Source of the DNA: Rhizopus arrhizus
Lineage: Eukaryota > Mucoromycota > Mucoromycetes > Mucorales > Rhizopodaceae
DNA: 64,000 bases
Reading direction: 5' to 3'
Assembly (NCBI GenBank): GCA_024220505.1
Contig: JAKZZE010000020.1
Coordinates: 124,001 to 188,000, forward strand
The notes below the pieces were generated by a model. That model was not told the origin of the DNA. It was given only the letters and a program-made list of their open reading frames with translations, and searched no databases. This document shows, piece after piece, positions 24,842 to 36,998 of the stretch (its first letter is position 1; the number at the start of each line of letters is the position of its first letter). The position numbers and the translations under genes were made by a program.

Positions 24842-25801
24842 TAAAATAAGGATTGATGAATTACCTAGGGGAAGGGCTGATGTGAAGATGATGATAGTAA
24901 TAATAATGCTAGAGGTTTTTCGTTAGTCATACAAACTCAGACTACATTCAAACCAACCTAATAAGAGGATCGAAATAAAACCTCCAATCAAATGGAGTTA
25001 ACCAAATAAACAGAGCAGACGCAATGACACCAATATTTCCTAAAGCATCACCAAGGACATGTAAAAATATCTATAATAAAGCATTTTATTATCATCAAGG
25101 CTTCTGATCTTTTTTGAAACTTACACCTCTCATGTTCAAATGGCCACCACCATGATGTGTGCCTTCTTTCCCATTTTCAATGGTGGCTGACTGAGAATGA
25201 CCATGCTCATGATCATGTCCGTGACTATGTCCATGTTCTTGTTTTATATGAGTAACGCGTTTAGGTTCCAGTGATAGATCTTACCGTGAAAGAGAAACAG
25301 TCCGAGTATATTGGCCACTAATCCAGCACTGCCCACGATTAAAACCAACATGGGATCCTTGATGGCCTCTGGTGAAACAAATCGTTCGATTGAATCAATC
25401 AGGATCGTAAAGCATAAGGCAAGTAAGAATACGCCATTCACAAGCGCGCCTAATATCTCTGCCCTCTGCCATCCATAAGAATAATTTGGGTTATGCTTTG
25501 TGATTGAAGCTACCTGTAGATGCATATGTGCAAAAATGAGATTAAGACCATACTTTTTTTTTTTGCAGCATTAATTACTTTAATAGCCCATAATGCGACG
25601 CACATACTGAGTAAATCATTCAACATATGAAAAGAATCTGCTATCTACAAATCATTTTGAATGAAAATAAAGTGAGCATAGTTTTTATCAGATATTTACC
25701 AATGCCAATGAGCCAACATAGTAACCAATTACAATTTCTACTATAAAGAAGATGCCTGTAATAACAAGCATAAAATAAATCTTGGATTGTCTCGAAAGCA
25801 T
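24162..25801 (-). CDS. Cation diffusion facilitator, zinc transporter (ZRC1/COT1-like)
   Basis: Proton/zinc antiporter moving Zn2+ (possibly Co2+ or Cd2+) into the vacuole. Nine exons are inferred: 25801-25700, 25644-25554, 25509-25285, 25237-25125, 25070-24958, 24908-24865, 24775-24696, 24630-24334 and 24266-24162, totalling 389 residues in phase. The metal-site motifs are ADSFHMLND (TM2) and HVLGDALGN (TM5). A histidine-rich cytosolic loop (HGHSHGHDHEHGHS) and YGWQRAEILGALVNGVFL are typical of the ZRC1 group. The C-terminal domain has VEGVISVHELHVWQL. The tail is Cys-rich (CLLQCIEEACLENNCCPPE). The exon 2/3 junction lies at an 11-A run and is the least certain boundary. One intron contains a 42-nt T-run. 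Confidence 0.93.
24799..24840. repeat. Poly-T tract, 42 nt
   Basis: An uninterrupted T run inside an intron (24776-24864) of the zinc transporter gene; on the transcribed strand it reads as poly-A. Confidence 0.9.
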
Positions 25802-26344
25802 GAGTTAAAGACAGAGAAAAGAAAGAAAAAGGAAAAGGACCCTCTCTTTTTTTTATATTTTATTTTTAAACTTATAATAAGGGAGGTGGCTTTAAAATGG
25901 GAGCAGCATGAAAACAAACAATTCAGAGGATTGTTCCTTGAGTGAATTGATGAATACGTAATCACTGCTAACAAATCAAACGCTATAACCATGCTCTTGA
26001 TCTCTTTTTCATTTCTTTTTCTTTACATTTTGATTGTTATTAAATGACACCAAGTTACACAATATTTTCATTGCGGGGAAAATCGTAGCTTTTAAGGTAC
26101 TGACGATACATGTCAATGGCCATCAAGGTACACATTAGGAGGTTTCGAATTTGAGTCTTATCGAGAAAACTTTTTTGATTTGTACACAAGTCTACAATCA
26201 TCCGATCATCGGCTTATTTATATCTCCGTGTTCATACATCTGAACGATTTACTGCAAATTATATAATCAAGTCAAATAGAGTGACGTAGGATGATGAACA
26301 AAATACAATTACAGAAAATTAAAAAAAAAAATTCTGATAATTAC

Positions 26345-26383
<39 letters not shown>

Positions 26384-26874
26384 CTGCAGAAGGACATTAT
26401 GCTTATTTCTGCAAGATGAACGCAGTAAATGGATTAAAGAGTAGAAAAGTGGCTTTGTTTATTAAAATGATGATTATACTCTACTAGTCATAGTCTTTAT
26501 CAAAATTCTTTCCTTCTTTTTTGATGTGAATAATTGTCAAAAAAGTACAATATAAAATAAAAGTAAATTTTTTTTTTAAAAAATAACAGAGTGTTTCCCT
26601 CCACCCCTGTTTCTTTTGATTGCTTATATATTGAAAACGGCAATTGTTGCCGGACCTAATCTGTTCGTGTAACAAAGGAAGCACTTGTCTGATTTTTGAT
26701 TGGGTAGATTTTTATCAGATTATAATTATCAGATTCTTTCCCGCTTGGGATTTTTCTGAGCCATCTTTTGTAATACGTTGCATCTATAAACCTCTCTCTC
26801 TCTCTTTCTTTTTAATACAATCATTTCTTTTTTTTTTTACACACTTTTCTTCTTTTCTTTATAGAGCAATTGTC
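25802..26874. other. Divergent intergenic region, about 1.07 kb
   Basis: Shared upstream region of the zinc transporter (minus) and the FSP1-like oxidoreductase (plus). It contains a T-run of about 30 nt near 26349-26379 and pyrimidine-rich DNA before 26875. A possible 5'-UTR intron ends at TTTATAG near 26864. No other gene is seen. Confidence 0.45.
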
Positions 26875-28291
26875 ATGGTTTCGTCAAACAGTTCAGAATT
26901 AAAAAACATCGTTTTTATTGGTGCTTCTTGTGCAGGTAAAAGAAATCAAAAGCTTGACTCACTTTGATACTAAATCCAAAGAAGCAATGGGCCCAACTCT
27001 CTCATGGATAGAGGATCCCATAAAAGGCTATCGTATTATATTGATTGAAGAAAAGAGTCACTTTAATCATGTATTCGCATTCCCTCGTGCTTCAGTTATC
27101 TCTGGATTTGAACATGAACTCTTTATTCCATACGATAACGTATTCAATGGCGATGAAACTATAGGCAAAGTGCTGCATGCTAAAGCTTCTGCTATTTATG
27201 AAGACCATGTTGAACTTGATCGTGAAGTTCCAGGTTTTGGTAAAAGAGTTGATTATGCCTATCTTGTGTACTGTGCTGGTACTAAAATCCCAGCCCCCGG
27301 TCGCTTCAATGACTTGCACACAAAGGAAGAAGGCATAGCAGCCTTGAAAAGATATCAAAAGGCAATTGAACAAAGTGAACGTCCTGTGGTTATTGGAGCA
27401 GGTGCTGTTGGCTTAGGTAAGCGATAGATCCTTGGTGAAAAAAAAAACAAAACGCTCATCACACCTTTCACATATATACAGAGCTTGCTGCTGAGATTAA
27501 AGAACATTATCCAGAGAAGCATGTCACGCTACTTCACTCTCGTAATCGATATTTGCCAAGATACAAAGTCAGTATGGATGTGATGATTTACAACACTTTG
27601 AAGAAGACTGGTGTGAAGCAGGTACTTGGTGATCGTGTTATCTTGCCCCCTGGTGGTTTTCCTTTAGAAGTCAAGCCTATCGACATTCACACCAAAGGTG
27701 GAAAGACGATACAGGGTGACCTGGCTGTAAGTCCAGTGACGTTTTATAAATAGTCACTCATCTTTTTATTTTACAACTATAGATCATGTGCATTGGAATG
27801 ACACCAAACAGTGACCTTTTAAGAAAGCTTTCCCCAAAGACTATTAATGAAGAAACAGGCTTTGTGAAGATAAAGAACACGATGCAAATTCAAGATGATA
27901 GATTCCAAAATATCTTTGCTGCTGGTGATGTAGCAGACCATACTGATGTCAAGACAGGGCATTATGCTTGGATGCAAGGGCTTGCGGCCTTGACAAATAT
28001 TAAAAAGCTAATCAATGGCGCTAAACAAGAAGAACTTGAACCTTATAAGAGTAAAGACCTTGCTCTAATCAAATTGATTCTCGGACAGGCAAGTAAACAA
28101 ATCGTAATTCTATCTACTCTTGATAACATTTGTATTATTTTATATAGAAAAAAGCAGTGATGCAAACACATGTCTTGGGACCTTTAGTGACTGTTGGCTC
28201 TTGGATCGCTGGAAGATCTATTCCTTATAATGTGTATGCAACTGCAAATGCTGGCATATTGAAAGCTTCACCATCCGACTTGCTCAAATAA
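26875..28291 (+). CDS. FAD-dependent NAD(P)H oxidoreductase, FSP1/AIF-like
   Basis: Pyridine-nucleotide-disulfide oxidoreductase fold of the AIFM2/FSP1 and NDH-2 type. A frame-preserving model uses five exons: 26875-26935, 27012-27416, 27482-27726, 27783-28088 and 28148-28291 (386 residues). The FAD motif begins NIVFIGASCAG. The second Rossmann motif is RPVVIGAGAVGLELAAEI across intron 2, and the FAD-binding C-motif is QNIFAAGDVAD. IILIEEKSHFNHVFAFPRAS is typical of the FSP1-like group. The first intron is doubtful: it removes 76 nt whose +1 frame (VKEIKSLTHFDTKSKEA) looks coding, so the gene may carry a 2-nt loss there. Intron 4 (28089-28147) has a GC donor. Quinone reduction is inferred, not shown. 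Confidence 0.85.
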
Positions 28292-29440
28292 TAAAGTAAA
28301 TAAATCTAGAGAATTCATTTGAACTCGTACTCTCTTTAAGTTATTTAAATTTTAAAATAAATAGTATATAGTTGATATAGAACTTTTTTTTTTTTGTATA
28401 TAATTTGACAAGAATAATTAGCTGGTAATAATGAATGAAATTTGGGACAGTCTTTTAAAGTAGTCTAAAATTACATCTCTCTTTGTTTACTGATCTGCAT
28501 TTGTCTGCATGGAAAGTTAATTTTATACATTAGACTGTTTTTTATACACAATATGTAAGGGAATCTTTTTTAACATGCAATTACTTTCTTTTATTATAAT
28601 CCTGCTTTGTTTCAGTTGAATTCATATCAAAGGCGTTTTTCGATCAAGGACATCAAACACTCGATATGGCATCTTTGTACTGAAAGATATTCATGTATTC
28701 TGAAAGTAGCGTTAGATGAAACGCGATGATTTTATTGGATGTTCAAGCACCGTATATAAATTTACACTTTCAAAGCTTGATTTACATGTCGATTCACAAA
28801 CTGAATTGCAATATTTTTAATGGTTAAAGTTAATTCTCACTTACTCAATTGCAATTAAAGAAGGAGTCAATCGTTTATTATGAGCCACAAGTTGCTAAAA
28901 ATAAATTGGAATCAAAATTAGAGATTTTAAAAACAAGAGTAATTGTTAACTTTGGGATGAAAAACAAAAAAAAAAAGTCCAAGTAATGTCTGCTTCCGTC
29001 ATTACGGAAAAGAGGGGTGAGTCGTAAATAGTGCGTCATTGAACATAGAGAAGGATAGGTTGAGAACATGTATTTCTCTTATTCAGGTACTTGATACATA
29101 ATTTGAGAAAACATCAGGGATAATTTTTGCCAAGTAAACAATAAAGCATGTTGAGGCTGCTTACTGTTTTTGATGAAAATAGTAAATATAATTCCAGTGA
29201 CAATCAGCTACACTGTTTTATTAGACAACCATTGATCCTTTGGCTGGATAGCCACGAACTGTCTAGAATCCTATCGGGGTTTTCTATTTTTAACAGGAAA
29301 AAAGCAAAAACTGATCAACTTCTTTTACCGGCTTCCGAATATAAAAAAGGAAACTAAGCAATCTCTTTAGAACTATTTTTCCCTTTTCTCTCCTTTCTTT
29401 TTTTTTTTTTTTTCTTGATTCTACTGTTTCAATCTTAAGG
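28292..29440. other. Intergenic, about 1.15 kb
   Basis: AT-rich DNA. A short frame near 28611-28730 (SIKDIKHSIWHLCTERYSCI) and one near 29148-29357 look protein-like but are brief and lack support, so they may be repeat fragments. The end is the pyrimidine-rich promoter of the next gene. Confidence 0.4.
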
Positions 29441-30386
29441 ATGACAAGAACCAGTCATAGTGAATCAATAGAGATCAATCGTCATGATACCCCACCCGCT
29501 TTACCTATTCATCAACAAGACGTGATTCAATCTGAAGAAACCGTCGTAAGATCCAGCATGGAGGTTGATGCAGAAAAATTAGTTGGTCAGAAATTAGATG
29601 CAAAATACAGAAATAAACAAGGCTAAATATTTCCTTTTTTAAAAAAAAATACAGAAAATAATAATAGTGAAAAGAAAGAGAGGCGCATGAAAAATAGAAA
29701 TGGTTGTTTACGATGTTTGTGTTGTGCATGCTGCCTTCCTGCTTGGGCAGCAGGTATAGTTTGGTTCATTATTATTTCTATCATTATTGTGGTTATTGTG
29801 CTTGGTACCATTGGCGGCACTTTTGTCATGCCATCAGTGGAAATGGCAGGAGTATCGAACAGTCCAGTTGGTGGTGGTTCACAACTCACTATATCTGGAA
29901 GCACTTTTAATATTAATTTTGGGTTGATTATTTCTGTTAATAATCCAAACATGCTCAATATTGATTTGACTGATATTACGGCCACTGTAAGTCTAGCCCT
30001 ACAGTAATAACATGATTTACTTAGATAAACTATAGGCATATTATCCAAATCAAAATGGAAAAGGACACACCAAGATAGGAGGGGGATATTTAGCAGAATA
30101 TTTTGTACCAACTTATAGTAATAATAATTTTACATTCCCATTTGCTATTCAATACAATCCTACACTTGATACAGATCAGTCTATTCTAAATGATCTTGCA
30201 AGTAAATGTGGATTGACAGGAGAAGAAAAGCGAGATATCACGGTGGACTATACAATTCATTTGACTGCTAAAGTATTATTTATTAAAGTTAACCCAACAA
30301 TCAGCTCCTCTGCAACGTTTGCTTGTCCAATTAGTTCCAATGGTGCAATAACTGGCTTAGGCGATGGAACTCTATCTGGCTCTTGA
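29441..30386 (+). CDS. LEA-2/NDR1-type single-pass membrane protein
   Basis: A Cys-rich juxtamembrane block (CLRCLCCACCLPAWAAG) is followed by one transmembrane helix (IVWFIIISIIIVVIVLGTIG) and an extracytosolic beta-rich domain (NFGLIISVNNPNMLNIDLTD), the LEA-2/water-stress hypersensitive fold. Fungal relatives include vacuolar Tag1-like proteins. The last exon (30036-30386) follows a clean intron at 29987-30035. The 5' part is uncertain. The open frame from ATG 29441 stops at 29624, and the downstream frame resumes in the same phase. One solution is an intron 29546-29674 (GTAAGA donor, AAAAG acceptor); the other is a 33-nt GC-AG intron 29622-29654. Alternatively translation begins at 29687. 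Confidence 0.75.
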
Positions 30387-31067
30387 TCGTATTTTCTTCC
30401 TCTTTCTCTTTTTGTACATTGCTCGATTTTTACATGCCTTTTTTTTTCAAAAGTATATTTATGTGTAGACTGTACCTTTTTTTTTGTATAAATTTATCTT
30501 TTTGGCTTTTATTTATTTTCATTGTTTAAGGCACAAAGCACTAGCCCAATTTTTTTTTTTTTTTTTTTTTTTTTTGGCTGCGATTTAAACATCTGATTAT
30601 TAGTATATTATACTCACAGGTATGACATCTTTCATGTCTTGGCACGTTTTACTTATTTTACTAGAAAATAAGATGAAATTAAACTTATAGGAAGAGACGT
30701 ACGTTGGACTAGAAATAAAATTATCCAAGTTGAGGCACAGTGCTGTGATATTTAAAGTTGTCAAGTTTTAATAGAGATTTGTATAGTTCATCGCCTTGTG
30801 TTTTTATTAAGCCACAAAATAATCGTCTTTGTAGTATAATAAATAAACTCTTCTTTTTTGTTCATTAGTACTATTCTAGCATATTGCTGTCAATACAGAC
30901 ATCATGATGGGAATACTAAGCCAAGTTTTTTAAAAGCAAAGTAACATATTCTATCCTTTACTGGTAAACTATACGGATGTTCACAGGCTTATAAAAGTAG
31001 TAGCTCAGTGGAATTTATCTGAATTAATCTGTAAAAAAACAATTTAGCCTTGAATTCTACTTTTAAA

Positions 31068-31124
<57 letters not shown>

Positions 31125-33909
31125 AAAGTAACCTGCTGGGGCGAAATTGTTTCATCTCATCCATGTTTTGATAATGAAATTGCTATATCCTGTATCAAAA
31201 CTCAGGTACAAGTCAAATATTAGTATAGCACACCTCTTTCAACAGTAATTTAGTTAAGGTCCATTAAGAAGAATCAAATTGAACTAATCACATAATACTG
31301 ACAACAATTCTGTAGATATAAAAGAATCCAAAAGAATGTTTGTGCTAGAACAAAACCACAAAAGTGGCATTCATACTGGTTTTGGTTTATTACTGGTAGA
31401 AAATACGACAAAAGTCAACAATCATAACAATTCAAAATGATTGACTTGCGTCTTTCGCAAACTTTCCAAACAAATTCGACTCTAGCTTATTTGTGCATAT
31501 TTTAGCACTAGCGAATATGGAATTCGGATATGCAAATAGTACTTCGAGAGACTATAATGAGTTCACACCTATTTAACTCTCATATATTTAGCTTATTTCT
31601 ACTGTTGACTGTCATGAAGAAAACTAAAGCGAAAGAAAATTGAAAAGAACAAATAAAAAGCCTTCATAATCATACTTAGGACACTTGCTAAAAAACCTGA
31701 AAATTAAGAGCCCTCACACCAGAAGAGATCAATCCACTCAACAAGATATAAATATCAAATTTTAGTTAGAATAATTCCACTTGAACTGAAATAAACTTCA
31801 ATCTCAAAAACCATTCAGTTGTTATATCTTTTACTATCCCAATCATTTCGAAAATTAAAAATCTCATGCGCTCTGATATGCTATTTCATTCTTGAATGTC
31901 TATTTAAATTTTTTTTTTTTTTTTGCTCCTCTTTTTTATATAAATGTTCTGTTTCGATTTTTCAGTTAGGGAGAAGAACACTATTTATAAAAACAAGATG
32001 ACCTGATATTTGGGAATTATTACTATTGGAACAATAGATCAAGGTTGACATTGTCTAGTGTTAGTTTACTTTATTTATGTGATAGAAAACAAGAAATCTT
32101 TGATTATAAATAAAAGAATAGTAAAGAAATGAGTGCAATAGTTTGGTCGAGCCTTATTAGCTGGTTCCATTTATTCTCATTTATGAGATGATTAACCTTG
32201 CGTCCGAACACAAGGAAAAAGGACCCGTCATGCTTTTAATTATCTTAACTCTCAGTCTGAACCCATGATCTTGTACTGCACAGATAAATCCAGAAAAGAA
32301 AAGAAAAAATTGTTAGGCTTATAATCATTCGAGTCTCACTCTATTCGTGAATAGTTGCCAATAGCTATCACAATTTGGCATGGTTGACCATTAATTTAAC
32401 CTGGCGTATGCAGTGATATTACTTGAAAACCCCCTAAATTTTACTTTAGAGTTTCTTCAGGGCATGTGCATTAAATTAGCCTTTTGTCTTTTGGAGTCAT
32501 AGCATGGTTTTGGGAAATGCTCTTGCTATTCGCAGAATGTATCATGCTCACTCAATAGCTTAAACTTCTTGATTAAAAGTGAATGTGTTAGTCATTACCT
32601 TTAATCTTGTTACCAACATGAAATGATCCTTTCTTAATAACCCTTGACACTGACAATCTCGTGCTAAAGAACCTTATCAAACTTGCTTGAAATAAACGTG
32701 CTCTCCGTTTATATTATTAGTTTATTTCATATTATGGTTTTTATTACTTGGTTATTTTTAACTTTAAAAAGGAGAGAATAAGAGGAACTTGCTAATAAAT
32801 ATAAGCTTCAGGCTATGAAATAAAGGTTCTATTGAAAGACACACAGAGAGATGAAGAGACTTTCCGATATCAATTTGGTATGATCTTTCTATCTCATGAA
32901 TTTGTACACTTTTTATGAAGGATGTTCTTTATTACTCAGTAGAGAAAGTGAATTATTATTCAATAAATAGCCTTCTCTATGTGTATTATCTATTTCTTTT
33001 TTTTAAAAAAAAAATTATAGTCGCTTCCTTTTTTCCTCATTTCCCCAAGTTAATTAGATTACACTAGGTTTTTGTAATTGATGAAATACACTTCTTTTTG
33101 ACTTTAGCGCTAAATAGCAAAATAAAAATAGATTATCATTCAACCATGAGGGCTTTACAAATCAGCAAGGATAACTATTGCTCATTAGGCGCACTTTCAA
33201 GTTAAAAAAAAAAATGCAGTGGATGGTTGCTCATAAAAAAAAAGTATGCAGCATCCTTTTTCTTTCTTTAAATGCATAGTCAATCAAATCTTTGTTTACA
33301 AAACAATGCACTCCAGCATCTTCTTTCTAGTTCTTTGACAATGTGTTGATAGTCTCGCGATTTGTACATCAGACTTCTTTCTATTTGTAGATAGAATGAA
33401 CAATAAAAAGCTATGCTGCAACACATCATAAAAGACCTACCATTTTTAAAAGAGGATGATAAAAACTGATTACTTTAGCCTTTTACTAAAGGCCAAGAGC
33501 GATCTAAGCATGATAACCAGTATTTGATAAAGAAAAAGATGGATAACAATGACCAATTTGCAACATTTCATGAGAGATACGATGAGCACATGAATTCCTT
33601 AGTCTCTTCTCTAGAATGCGTTATATTTAAATGCTTGTGAGAGCTTGCTTGATATCAATCTCATGAATTTAGCTTATCCTGAAATGATAAGGAGCTGAAA
33701 TGTTTTTAGCATGAAAAGGATATCGCGCATTAAAAAAGGGGCGACTTTAGTTTAAAAATAGCGTGGTACGACGTATCTAATTTAAGCTTATAATTTTTTT
33801 TTTTTAGTTCAATGTTCCCCTTTTCTTTTTCTTTTTAGCTTCCTTTTCTTCACAAGATACATTGTAAGTGGCTCTTTTTCTTTAAATTTATCTTAACATG
33901 AATCATTAG
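30387..33909. other. Gene-free AT-rich region, about 3.5 kb
   Basis: I found no convincing gene, tRNA or transposase frame on either strand. It holds long homopolymers (30550-30575 T, 31069-31122 A, 31910-31924 T) and low-complexity AT DNA. It could hold a long promoter for coronin, a non-coding transcript or fully decayed repeats. Confidence 0.45.
31069..31122. repeat. Poly-A tract, 54 nt
   Basis: The longest uninterrupted homopolymer in the window. It is not preceded by a recognisable coding sequence, so a retrotransposon 3' tail is possible but unproven. Confidence 0.9.
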
Positions 33910-35662
33910 ATGACCTATTTTGTTCGTCCCTCCAAGTATCGTCATGTTTATGGTACTTGTGCTAAAAGGGATTTTTGCTATGATAACCTTCGTGTAAGCG
34001 CAAATGCTTGGGATACAAATATTGTGAAGGCCAATCCGGTAAGGCAAAGATCGATCTCGTTTTTGATTTATTCATCTTTGTATACCACAGCGATTTATTT
34101 CTATCAATTGGCAAGCTTCCGGAGGTGGTGCTTTTGCAGTGGTTCCTGTCTCTCAAACTGGTAAAGTAAAAGAAGATGGACGCGACTTTATGCTGATTCG
34201 ATATAGGCAAATTACCTGAAAACTATCCTCTTTATAGAGGGCATACAGGCCCTGTTCTCGATACAGATTTCAATCCATTCAATGATTATGTGATTGCTTC
34301 TGGATCCGAAGATAGCAAAGTCATGATTTGGAGTATCCCTGAAGAATATGATGAAGGGTTAGAACAAGTGACTCCTATTTTGAAGTTATCGGGACATGGC
34401 CGGTAAAGTATCTATTCAACACACATCATTTAATTTATTCATCACATACAAGCAGTAAAGTAGGACAGGTTCTCTTCCACCCAGCAGCAGAAAACGTGTT
34501 GGCATCAGCTAGTACAGATTTAACTATCAAATTATGGGATATCGAAAAGGGTCTAGAAAAACAAGAGATCACTGGGCACACTGAACTGATTCAATCCTTG
34601 GCTTGGAATTACAATGGATCCTTATTGGCTACGACTTGCCGAGACAAAAAGCTTCGTATATTTGATGTACGTGCTAACAAGATCGTACAGGAGGGACCTG
34701 GCCATCAAGGCATCAAGGGTTCTCGGGTGGTCTGGATGGGCAACACGGATCGTTTGGCGACTACTGGTTTCTCACGCATGAGTGATCGTCAGTTGAACTT
34801 GTGGGATGCTACTGATCTTAGTAAACCACTCAAATCTGAATTTTTGGATACGTCTTCAGGTGTCATCATGCCATTTTATGATCCTGATACTAAGATGCTG
34901 TACCTTGCCGGAAAAGGGTAAATGATATTGCTTGTCCTGTTTTATTCTAATAGATCCAATGCAGTGATGGAAATATCCGTTATTATGAATATGACAATGA
35001 TGAATTATACCCACTGGCTGAATTCAAAGCCATTGAACCTCAAAGAGGCATGGGATTCATGCCAAAGAGAGGTTTGAATGTCAATGAATGCGAAGTAGCT
35101 AGAGCCTATAAAGTAGGCACCACACTTATAGAACCCATCTCATTCACTGTCCCTAGAAAGGTAATCAGAATACGTAGGTGTATCCATACTTACTTGCTGC
35201 AACACTAGTCCGAAGCATTTCAATCTGACATTTTCCCTCCTTGTTTCAGTGATGAGCCAGCCCTTACAGCAGATGAATGGTTTGAAGGCAAAGATGCTGA
35301 TCCTAAACTTGTTGATCTTGAAGCGGGCTTTATAGCTAAAGCCAAGAAAGAATTTGTCCCTACAGCCGCTCCTGTGGAAAAAATAAAGAGTGAGATGAAT
35401 TCACCAGTGAAAGAAAAGAATGTAAGTTGGATATAATCCATGTGTAAATAAGTATGTGAATGAACAAGTGTTATAGTATCAAGAGGCATATCATGAAGCT
35501 CGTAAAGAAAATGATGAATTAAAAGGACAGTTATCTCAAAGGGATGTAAAGATCCGTGTACTTGAAATTGAACTCGATAAACTTCGTTCAGATATAGCTG
35601 AATTAAGTCTATCTAAAAAAGAACAACAGCTACCACACTCTAGTAATGCTGTAGTTGAATAA
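33910..35662 (+). CDS. CRN1: Coronin, actin-binding WD40 protein
   Basis: Actin-filament and Arp2/3 regulator acting at endocytic patches. Seven exons (33910-34038, 34091-34160, 34207-34402, 34456-34917, 34965-35160, 35209-35421, 35477-35662) give 483 residues. The N-terminal signature is FVRPSKYRHVYGTCAKRDFC then YDNLRVSANAWDTN. The propeller has GHTGPVLDTDFNPFNDYVIA, SASTDLTIKLWD and the coronin-specific RQLNLWDATDLSKPL. The DUF1900/extension region follows (PQRGMGFMPKRGLNVNECEV). The protein ends in a coiled coil (VLEIELDKLRSDIAELSLSK) expected to oligomerise. A short unique linker of about 40 residues replaces the long one of yeast Crn1. The gene converges on ATG3 with a 46-bp gap. Confidence 0.97.
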
Positions 35663-35708
35663 TAAAAGAAATGATCCTTTTTATCGTGTATAAAAAAAGA
35701 AATGCCTA

Positions 35709-36998
35709 TCAAGTACTAATTGTATGATCATAGTCAATAGTAGGAACAACGGAGCTAAGGAACTTGAGAAATATGATCAAATATCTAAAAGAAATATGTC
35801 AACAAAGAGAAATAATATACTCTTTAGATACTTACTGGTCTACACGAATAGTGCTTTCTTCATCTTCCTTATTAGACATTCTTTCTATAATCTTCTTCAT
35901 GACCTCAGCGTGTTTACAGGGATGAATAGAAGCCAAGTTGAGAGACAGATGAGGGTGTGTTTCGATAGTCACTGTCTTTTTAACATAATCTTGAGAGACA
36001 TCTTCAAATACTTGAGTGGAAGTAAGAGGGCGTCTTTCTTCATCATAACCAAATAACCACATACGAGGTGTTTGGTAATACTTATCATAGGTAATAAACA
36101 CATCGTACGTACGTACTTGTAGTACCTTTTCACTACGATAAAGTAAGCAGATTGTTTAACGAATATAAATGCATTTTTTACTTTGTGTTGTGTTCAACCG
36201 CCTAATGACAGAAAGGTTAGTAAATAATAGTGATAAGAATCGCAAGATTTACAGGATCATCCTCTTCTTGCACTTGATCATCCATGTCAGGTATCTCATC
36301 CATATTAGGTATATCATCAAGATCAGGTATTTTATCCAAATCTAGTTTCTCTAATCCTTTTCTAACCTCTGCTTCTTCTTCTTCTTCCGTCATGATCGTT
36401 TGAGCAATTTCTTCCATTGTTTTTGTAGCTAATAACACATGTTTATATAATGTAAATAGAGCTAACGACTATTACCTCTGTTACTGTGTGTATACATCCA
36501 ATCTTCTCCGTCCTCATTATTGTCATCTGCTATTTGTGTTTCTAAATCATCCTCAGTGTATTCCATTTGTCTTGCACGTCTAAGACAAGGTACTATAATA
36601 ATAATAATAAATAATCACATCTTCTTTGACTACGATTTAAAATTACCGTTACGAGTTACCAAGAATTGTTTATCAGCAGGTAAATAATCCCTCTTCTTTT
36701 CTTCTAATCCTCCTTCCCTACCAACAGTAATAGCTTTCATATTAACTTTTTATAGGCAACCTTTTTCTTTTTGTTTTACCAAGACCAAGTAGGACACTTG
36801 TAAACAAGGAAATCACCAGCGGCTACAAACTAGGATGAATGTGTTTAATTATAAAATGCATAAAATATTTTCAATTACTTCTTCAGGTGTAATGCAACCC
36901 GTTTCTTTAAATTTAGAATTCTTTAAAACAGGCGCAAGATAATCTCGAACTCTTTGAAAGTTTGAAAATACTTTGTTATATGCGTCTTGTACTGACAT
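35709..36998 (-). CDS. ATG3: ATG3, E2-like enzyme for Atg8-PE conjugation
   Basis: Autophagy E2 that receives Atg8 from Atg7 and transfers it to phosphatidylethanolamine. Eight exons are inferred: 36998-36879, 36829-36780, 36717-36647, 36592-36476, 36428-36253, 36201-36182, 36132-35836 and 35784-35709, giving 308 residues (human 314, yeast 310). Motifs in order are [36 protein letters not shown], an acidic flexible region with DMDD-type repeats, [20 protein letters not shown], and the catalytic HPC motif ([15 protein letters not shown]; Cys near residue 256). The C-terminus [20 protein letters not shown] is conserved. Exon 6 is only 20 nt. Confidence 0.97.

Noticed and set aside
31819..32001. 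60-residue plus-strand ORF in the 3.5-kb gene-free region
   Set aside because: Phe-rich frame over a T-run with no supporting signals.
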